NCBI GenBank assembly: GCA_965365465.1
Contig: CBDUBU010000088.1
Span: 1 to 13,917, forward strand
Direction of reading: 5' to 3'
DNA from: CBDUBU01 sp965365465
GTDB taxonomy: Bacteria > Bacteroidota > Rhodothermia > Rhodothermales > DASSAV01
Length of the DNA stretch: 13,917 bases
The notes under the pieces are model-generated. The model searched no databases. It saw only the letters and a list, made by a program, of their open reading frames with translations, and was not told the origin of the DNA. The translations under genes and the position numbers were made by a program. The stretch's first letter is position 1; each line of letters starts with the position of its first letter. Of the stretch, positions 9,039-13,917 are shown in pieces.

Positions 9039-9715
9039 CGCGGTTCATACAGGCGCATCACACGCCTTTTAGATCCTGCCTGTTTCCTTCCGGCAACAGG
9101 AATATTCAGGCAGGAAGATGGAGAAAGGCGGCAGTCGGGGCCGTCCTGCTTGTTTTGCTTTCGTGCGGGCCAGCCGCCGCCCAGTCCGATTCGTTGGCCG
9201 CGCCGCCGCAACGCGATACGCTCCCTGCCGACATCCATACCCCCCGCGGAGCCTTATGGCGTGCGGCTGTGCTGCCGGGGTGGGGCCAGGTCTACAACCG
9301 GCAATACATAAAAGCGCCCGTCGTGTACCTGGGGTTGGGAGGGATAACAGCATTTGCCCTCTATATGAACAGCCGGTATCTGTTCTACCGGCACGCCTAC
9401 CTGTACAAGTCGTACCAGGAAGCCGTTGCATCGAATCAGATCCCGTCAAATCCCTTTCTGAAATACGAAGAGGCGTATGCCCGCCTCGAAGCAAACCACG
9501 GCCCCATTTCGTCCTCTTCGCTGAGGCCCGTGCGAGACAGTTACCGGCGCAACCGTGACCTTTCCTATCTTGGCATCGGCTTATTCTACGGGCTTACCGT
9601 GCTGGATGCCTACGTAAGCGCCCACCTTTTCAATTTTGACGTAGGCGAAGACCTTACCGTATCGTTTTATCCTGCTCCGGAGGGATGGACTGCTGCCGTT
9701 CGTTACAGCCGATAG
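9035..9715 (+). CDS. DUF5683 domain protein, predicted exported or membrane-bound
   Basis: A 226-residue protein of unknown function. It has the DUF5683 signature after a disordered stretch: PRGALWRAAVLPGWGQVYNR (70-89), then a hydrophobic segment (about 95-110), a Tyr/Arg-rich loop, a second hydrophobic segment (about 178-193), and a short beta-like C-terminus. The N-terminus carries a long basic region followed by a hydrophobic core (31-48) ending in SCGPAAAQS. Cleavage by signal peptidase I after AAAQ is plausible; LLSC is a weak lipobox. The only usable start is the GTG at 9035, which overlaps the parB TGA as GTGA, so translation is probably coupled to parB. The parA-parB-DUF5683 order is common in Bacteroidota-type genomes, often followed by dapB and lepB, which are absent here. 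Confidence 0.82.
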   Translation: MTRFIQAHHTPFRSCLFPSGNRNIQAGRWRKAAVGAVLLVLLSCGPAAAQSDSLAAPPQRDTLPADIHTPRGALWRAAVLPGWGQVYNRQYIKAPVVYLGLGGITAFALYMNSRYLFYRHAYLYKSYQEAVASNQIPSNPFLKYEEAYARLEANHGPISSSSLRPVRDSYRRNRDLSYLGIGLFYGLTVLDAYVSAHLFNFDVGEDLTVSFYPAPEGWTAAVRYSR

Positions 9716-9967
9716 GCGTCACGGGTGATACGCCGGACGATGCCACGAACTTTAGTCTCTCAACGCTGTTGGATCCGGACGATTTCTAGCGCTCTTCAGA
9801 CACAACAAACGGAGAAATAGTATTTTACTGCATGAAAAGTGCGTAAGCTCCTGCGCCTCTTTCATGCCGCTTTCGGTTCACATACCGGACATCGAAAGCT
9901 TCAGCGTTCCGAAGTTACATCTGCAACAGGCGCCACGGCGTTTACGCTCAAGGCTTCAGTATACAGT

Positions 9968-11116
9968 ATGGCAAAGATCATCTATGCGCTTAGTGGTGAA
10001 GGGCGCGGGCATACTTCTCGCGGAATAGCAATTTCCGATGAATTACGCCGGTGTGGGGATGAGGTTTTGTTCTGTTGCGGCGGAACGGCGCGAGAGATCC
10101 TGGAAGCAAGGGGAGAGCGCGTCCTGCCGGCTCCGGCGCTTCGGCAGGTGATTCAGGAAAACGAAGTGCAGCTCGCTCGCACGATTGCCTGCAACTGGCG
10201 GCATATCTTCGATATGCCCAACACGGTCGCCCGTCTGGCAGACCTCTTTGCCTCGGAGCGTGCGGACCTGCTGATAACGGACTTCGAGGCATTTTCACCA
10301 CGCGCAGCGCGGCGCATCGGTTTGCCTGTTATTTCATTCAATCATCAGCAAGTCGTCACCGAAACGAAGTACCAGCTTCCGATGCGATACTGGCTCAATG
10401 CGCTGTTTATCGGGGCCGCCATCAAGCTGATAGCGCCCTCTGACCCGGAGCATATTCTACTGACCTCGTTCTTTTTCCCACCCGTCAAGGATCCTGCGCG
10501 AACGACGCTGGCGCCGCCGATCATTCGCCCCTCTGTGAAGGCCCTGACGCCGACCCGAGGAGAGCATGTTCTGGTTTATTACAACCAGACCGAGCGCGCC
10601 GATTACGTAGTGGATGAACTCCGACGCATACCCGGCTCCTTCATTCTGTACAACTTTCCCATTCCTGAGCATCCCGAAGATTACCCGAACCTTCTGTTCA
10701 AAGAGCCATCCCTAGAGGGGTTTCTGGAGGACCTGGCAAGCAGCAAGGCCGTCATTTGCACAGCCGGTTTCACGCTTATCAGTGAGGCGCTCTACCTGGG
10801 CAAGCCTTTGCTGGTCGTCCCGAATCGCGGCATTTTCGAGCAGACGCTCAACGCGCTGTTTTTAGAGAGAGAAGGTATGGGTATGTCTGTTACCGACCGT
10901 TCTCTCACAGCGGGCGACGTGCATACGTTTCTCTCGAACCTGGACACGTATCGAAAAAGGCTTCGGAACCGACGGGCAAGCGGCAACAAGGAAGCCGTTT
11001 CATGCATCCAGCAAGTGCTGTCCCGGCGCGCATCGAGGCCGTCTCTACCGGCGTCCATCCCGCAAACCAGTACGCATCGACCGCCTCTGGCGACTTCTAT
11101 TGACAAACAACAGTAA
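9968..11116 (+). CDS. Glycosyltransferase, MurG/Glyco_trans_1_3-like (GT-B fold)
   Basis: A 382-residue GT-B glycosyltransferase. The N-terminal domain begins with KIIYALSGEGRGHTSRGI (3-20), the glycine-rich acceptor-side loop characteristic of this family. The C-terminal donor-binding region reads VICTAGFTLISEALYLGKP (262-280), then LLVVPNRGIFEQTLNA (281-296), the expected nucleotide-sugar motif. Such enzymes transfer a sugar from a nucleotide donor to a lipid or glycan. Neither donor nor acceptor can be read, but the SPT gene 115 bases downstream makes a sphingolipid acceptor attractive (inference). The ATG at 9968 matches the family start; the frame extends 43 codons upstream without similarity. 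The last 30 or so residues are Ser/Pro/Thr/Arg rich and not part of the fold. The 252 bases before the gene contain no other gene or clear promoter. Confidence 0.85.
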   Translation: MAKIIYALSGEGRGHTSRGIAISDELRRCGDEVLFCCGGTAREILEARGERVLPAPALRQVIQENEVQLARTIACNWRHIFDMPNTVARLADLFASERADLLITDFEAFSPRAARRIGLPVISFNHQQVVTETKYQLPMRYWLNALFIGAAIKLIAPSDPEHILLTSFFFPPVKDPARTTLAPPIIRPSVKALTPTRGEHVLVYYNQTERADYVVDELRRIPGSFILYNFPIPEHPEDYPNLLFKEPSLEGFLEDLASSKAVICTAGFTLISEALYLGKPLLVVPNRGIFEQTLNALFLEREGMGMSVTDRSLTAGDVHTFLSNLDTYRKRLRNRRASGNKEAVSCIQQVLSRRASRPSLPASIPQTSTHRPPLATSIDKQQ

Positions 11117-11118
11117 TT

Positions 11119-11235
11119 ATGGCTCCATTAAAGCGTATATTCGGACAGCTTGTTCTTGCCGCCATTCCCTCCGGCATGACCTGTGCCCGCACGTTGACCT
11201 ACCATTTTCTAACATCATCAGGGACCCAGCTATGA
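11119..11235 (+). CDS. Possible 38-residue small ORF bridging glycosyltransferase and SPT
   Basis: An ATG lies two bases after the glycosyltransferase stop (TAATTATG), and its TGA overlaps the SPT start as ATGA. The product would begin MAPLKRIFGQLVLAAIPSG, with a basic N-terminus and a short hydrophobic stretch, and it has no known motif. It is not an acyl carrier protein: it is too short and lacks a DSL site. There is no Shine-Dalgarno sequence. The head-to-tail spacing suggests termination-reinitiation coupling, but an ORF of this length can arise by chance. Confidence 0.25.
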   Translation: MAPLKRIFGQLVLAAIPSGMTCARTLTYHFLTSSGTQL

Positions 11236-12530
11236 CGATCCCCGATTTCAACAGTCCAAAACCGGTTCCTTCCGAACAACAGGCTCCTTCCTCCGTGCAG
11301 GCTGATCCGTTGCTCTTTTCCAAATGCCATCGCTTTTTCGAGCCGGAGGGCGACTACGCGCAGGTCACAGGCGCCGATCTGTATCCCTACTTCCGCCCGC
11401 TGGAGCGCAACGACGGCTCGCGGGCCACGATCAACGGCCGCGAGGTCATCATGGCCGGTTCAAACAATTACCTGGGCCTGACTTCCGATCCCCGCATCAA
11501 GGAGGCCGCCATGCGCGCCATCGAGCAGTACGGAACCGGATGCACGGGCAGTCGCTTTTTGAATGGCACGCTGGACATACATATCGAGTTGGAAGAACGC
11601 CTGGCCCGGTATATGGGCAAGGAAAGCTGCGTCCTCTTCTCGACCGGCTACATGACCAATCAGGGCGTGATTCAATCGCTGGCCGGCAGGGACGACCTCA
11701 TCTTCTCGGACAAGGACAACCACGCTTGCATCGTGGCGGGCACGCAGGTCAGCATGGCCGAGACATGGCGTTACCGACACAACGACATGGATCATCTCCG
11801 CAAGTTGCTTGAGAAGGCGCAGCAGGAACGCCCTGACGCCGGGAAGCTGATCGTTACCGACGGCGTATTTTCCATGAGCGGCGTTGTGGCCCATGTGCCC
11901 GAGCTGCTCGAACTCGCTGAAACCTTTGACGCCGCGCTCATGCTCGATGACGCGCACGCCGTCGGGGTCATCGGGCCGGGCGGGCGCGGTTCCGCCGCCT
12001 ACTTCGGACTGAGCGACCGGGTGCATCTGACGACCGGCACGTTTTCCAAAAGCTTTGCCTCGCTGGGCGGTTTCTGCGCCGGGGACGCCGATGTGATCGA
12101 GTTTATCCGGCATAAGAGTTCGGCGCATATATTCGCCGCCTCCATGCCGCCTGCCAATGTCGCCACGGTGCTGAAGTGCCTCGACATCCTGCAAGAAGAG
12201 CCGGAGCGTCTGGAACGCCTCTGGGCCATTTCGGACTATATGCGGGAAGGCTTCCGCAACGCCGGGTTCAACGTCTGGACCAGCCAGACCCCGATTATCC
12301 CTGTTGTCATCGGCGATATGATGACGTGTTTCCAGTTCTGGCGGGACTTGCTGGAAGAGGGGGTTTTCGTCAATGCCGTCGTTCCGCCGGCGGTGCCGCA
12401 GGGACAATCCTTGATGCGCACTTCCTACATGGCGACCCATACGGATGAAGAACTGGATTTCATTCTGAATGCTTTCCGGCGTGTAGGAAAGCGGCACGGC
12501 GTCATCACAAAGAATGGCACGACCGACTGA
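11232..12530 (+). CDS. spt: Serine palmitoyltransferase (alpha-oxoamine synthase family)
   Basis: PLP-dependent condensing enzyme of 432 residues. It would join L-serine with a long-chain acyl thioester to give 3-ketosphinganine, the first step of sphingolipid synthesis. YPYFRPLE (51-58), SNNYLGLTSDPRIKEA (77-92) and GTGCTGSRFLNGTLDIH (101-117) are typical of bacterial SPT. His164 would stack on PLP. Asp239 and His242 in LDDAHAVG, and Lys273 in TFSKSFASLGG, keep the exact 34-residue Asp-to-Lys spacing of Sphingomonas SPT (Asp231/His234/Lys265). The main alternatives in this fold are KBL and BioF; the YPYFRPLE box and the neighbouring ceramide synthase-like gene favour SPT. The ATG at 11232 was chosen over an upstream TTG at 11100; AGGG nine bases before it may be the ribosome binding site. 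A terminator follows about 90 bases downstream. Confidence 0.88.
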   Translation: MTIPDFNSPKPVPSEQQAPSSVQADPLLFSKCHRFFEPEGDYAQVTGADLYPYFRPLERNDGSRATINGREVIMAGSNNYLGLTSDPRIKEAAMRAIEQYGTGCTGSRFLNGTLDIHIELEERLARYMGKESCVLFSTGYMTNQGVIQSLAGRDDLIFSDKDNHACIVAGTQVSMAETWRYRHNDMDHLRKLLEKAQQERPDAGKLIVTDGVFSMSGVVAHVPELLELAETFDAALMLDDAHAVGVIGPGGRGSAAYFGLSDRVHLTTGTFSKSFASLGGFCAGDADVIEFIRHKSSAHIFAASMPPANVATVLKCLDILQEEPERLERLWAISDYMREGFRNAGFNVWTSQTPIIPVVIGDMMTCFQFWRDLLEEGVFVNAVVPPAVPQGQSLMRTSYMATHTDEELDFILNAFRRVGKRHGVITKNGTTD

Positions 12531-12619
12531 ACGGCCGGGGCCGGGCCTGGACACATCACTCCCTTTGTGTTTACGGGTTGCCGCTTGCGCTTTGCATTCA
12601 CAGTATGACTTTCTATTAT

Positions 12620-12657
12620 AGGGACGCTCCGGTTTCCGGAAGCGTCCCTTTTCTTTC
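12620..12657 (+). terminator. Rho-independent terminator after the SPT gene
   Basis: AGGGACGCT (12620-12628) pairs with AGCGTCCCT (12641-12649). An inner CCGG/CCGG pair (12629-12632 with 12636-12639) closes a TTT loop, with a single bulged A at 12640. A T-rich run (TTTTCTTTCT) begins at the base of the stem. It separates SPT from the next gene, which begins 37 bases further on. Confidence 0.85.
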
Positions 12658-12694
12658 TCCCGTATTCCCTCACCTAACCCTGGGGTGGCTTCGC

Positions 12695-13831
12695 ATGAGC
12701 AGCGATGTGTCTGTGCGTCCGGTTCTCGACAGGCGAGACCTGAAACGGTTCGTCGACTTTCCGTACAAGCTATACCGGGATAGTCCTTCCTGGGTGCCTC
12801 CGCTTCGCCAGGATACCGCGCACGCGCTGGATCGCAAGAAGAACCCGTTCTTCCAGCACGGCGCCATACAGCCATTCATCGCAGAAGACCCCTCCGGGCA
12901 GGTGATCGGGCGCATCGCCGCCATTCGCAACGGTATGCACCTCAAGAAGTACGACGACGGCAATGGTTTCTTCGGCTTTTTCGAGAGCATCGAGCGCTTC
13001 GACGTAGCCTCGGCGCTTCTCGACGCCGTGAGCGACTGGCTCCGCGAACAGCAGCTTACCGGAATGCGCGGCCCGGTGAACCCGTCTATGAACGACATTG
13101 CGGGCCTTCTGGTGGATGGTTTTGAAAAGGAACCCGCCATCCTGATGCCCTATAACCCCCCCTACTATGAAGACTATCTCCTCCGGTACGGCTTTGAACG
13201 TGCAATGACCATGTGGGCCTATTACGTCCACAAGAAATACGTCAAGACCGACAAGCTCCGCCGGGGCGTGGAGATCGTGAAGCGGCGCAACCCGGACCTG
13301 CACCTTCGCACGCTCGACATGAGCCGGTTTGACGAGGATGCACGCGCCGTGCTGGACATCTACAACGATGCCTGGTCGGAAAACTGGGGGCATGTGCCGA
13401 TGACCGATGCGGAGTTCGCGCGTCTCATTTCGGAGCTCAAACAAATCGTCGATCCCAGGATTGTTTTCATCCTCGAAAAGGCCGGTGAGCCGGTCGCCTT
13501 TTCGATCTCTTTGCCCAACCTGAACCTGGCCCTGCGGCATGTGGATGACGGGCGCCTGCTTCCCTTCGGCCTTCCCAAGCTGCTTGCCTACTCGAAGTTC
13601 GGCGGCGTCTATGAATGCCGGATGCCGCTGATGGGCGTCCGCAAAGCTTACCAGGGGCGCGCCTTCGATACGCTCCTTATCCTCGCCACCATCGACGACG
13701 GCCCGCCCAACGGCTATGATGCCTGCGAGATGAGCTGGGTGCTTGATGCCAACAACGTGCTCAAGAACGAGTTGATCGCCATTGGCGGCGTGATCGACAA
13801 GGAATACGGTATGTTCGAGAAGCGTCTTTAA
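12695..13831 (+). CDS. YghO/BcerS-like protein, candidate bacterial ceramide synthase
   Basis: A 378-residue protein I recognise as the YghO/BcerS-like family, a divergent GNAT-fold group. In Caulobacter this family includes bCerS, which N-acylates the long-chain base made by SPT. Family landmarks are FPYKLYRDSPSWVPPL (22-37), KKNPFFQH (48-55), GRIAAI (72-77), GFFGFFE (91-97), MRGPVNPSMND (124-134), YNPPYYEDY (153-161), ENWG (229-232), and the C-terminal EMSWVLDANN (345-354). No signal peptide or membrane helix is evident. The ATG at 12695 fits the family start; the frame extends 39 codons upstream across the terminator without similarity. Its place next to SPT supports ceramide synthesis, but assignment rests on family recognition and the substrate is unproven. 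Automated annotation may label it hypothetical or GNAT N-acetyltransferase. The HAD gene follows after 29 bases. Confidence 0.82.
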   Translation: MSSDVSVRPVLDRRDLKRFVDFPYKLYRDSPSWVPPLRQDTAHALDRKKNPFFQHGAIQPFIAEDPSGQVIGRIAAIRNGMHLKKYDDGNGFFGFFESIERFDVASALLDAVSDWLREQQLTGMRGPVNPSMNDIAGLLVDGFEKEPAILMPYNPPYYEDYLLRYGFERAMTMWAYYVHKKYVKTDKLRRGVEIVKRRNPDLHLRTLDMSRFDEDARAVLDIYNDAWSENWGHVPMTDAEFARLISELKQIVDPRIVFILEKAGEPVAFSISLPNLNLALRHVDDGRLLPFGLPKLLAYSKFGGVYECRMPLMGVRKAYQGRAFDTLLILATIDDGPPNGYDACEMSWVLDANNVLKNELIAIGGVIDKEYGMFEKRL

Positions 13832-13860
13832 CCTCTCTCTTGCTTTCCATCTTACGAACC

Positions 13861-13917
13861 GTGACCCCTCTCTGCGCCACAGGCTTCATTTATTTCGACC
13901 TCGACGACACCCTTCTG
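13861..13917 (+). CDS. HAD-superfamily hydrolase, N-terminal fragment (3' end off the window)
   Basis: Nineteen codons from a GTG at 13861 to the window edge encode a product ending FIYFDLDDTLL. This is HAD motif I (DxDxT), with Asp13 as the predicted nucleophile and Asp15 as the acid/base. HAD proteins are mostly phosphatases or phosphoglycolate-type hydrolases; nothing further can be read. An in-frame TTG at 13840 is an alternative start. The 29-base gap after the BcerS-like gene suggests co-transcription. Confidence 0.7.
   Translation, partial: MTPLCATGFIYFDLDDTLL

Noticed and set aside
9716..9740. Inverted repeat GGCGT...ACGCC just after the DUF5683 gene, considered as a terminator
   Set aside because: The stem is only five pairs with a ten-base loop and there is no T-run after it.
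11100..11128. TTGACA at 11100 as a -35 element for SPT
   Set aside because: No acceptable -10 lies at 16-18 bases, and the TAATTATG further on is too close for a Bacteroidota-type promoter.
11460..12875. 471-codon - strand open frame opposite the SPT gene and beyond
   Set aside because: It mirrors the codon bias of SPT, crosses the terminator and the next gene start, and shows no motif.

Overview
The window looks like chromosomal DNA of a moderately GC-rich Bacteroidota/Rhodothermota-type bacterium (Rhodothermales-like is my best guess; no rRNA or other direct marker is present). The pointers are a TonB energy transducer with a short C-terminal domain, a parA-parB-DUF5683 run typical of Bacteroidota-related genomes, a Bacteroidota-style serine palmitoyltransferase, and starts that mostly lack a clear Shine-Dalgarno sequence. 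Nothing indicates a mobile element, CRISPR array, tRNA or rRNA.

Layout. Left edge: the 3' end of a tonB gene (+ strand), closed by a bidirectional hairpin terminator shared with convergent rpiA. From 459 to 6571 every gene is on the - strand. In transcription order these are a UvrD/Rep-type helicase, a GNAT acetyltransferase starting 10 nt after it, two MacB/FtsX-type ABC permeases (no ATPase or adaptor gene in the window), and rpiA. A 519-bp divergent intergenic stretch (6572-7090) separates this block from the right half, where everything is on the + strand: parA, parB, a DUF5683 membrane/exported protein whose GTG start overlaps the parB stop, a family-1/28-like glycosyltransferase, a 38-codon small ORF of doubtful status, a serine palmitoyltransferase (SPT), a rho-independent terminator, a YghO/BcerS-like protein (candidate bacterial ceramide synthase), and the first 19 codons of a HAD-family hydrolase.

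How the genes fit together. ParA/ParB form the chromosome partition pair. The right third looks like a compact sphingolipid locus. SPT would make 3-ketosphinganine from serine and an acyl thioester. The BcerS-like protein would N-acylate the long-chain base. The adjacent glycosyltransferase is a candidate for adding a sugar head group. The ceramide reductase (CerR) known from other bacterial pathways is not in the window and may lie beyond the right edge or elsewhere. This assignment rests on visible catalytic motifs for SPT and on family recognition for the BcerS-like protein; the glycosyltransferase link is inference from adjacency.

I found no clearly novel system. The most rewarding leads are the sphingolipid module, the terminator that splits it, and the small ORF that bridges the glycosyltransferase and SPT genes.
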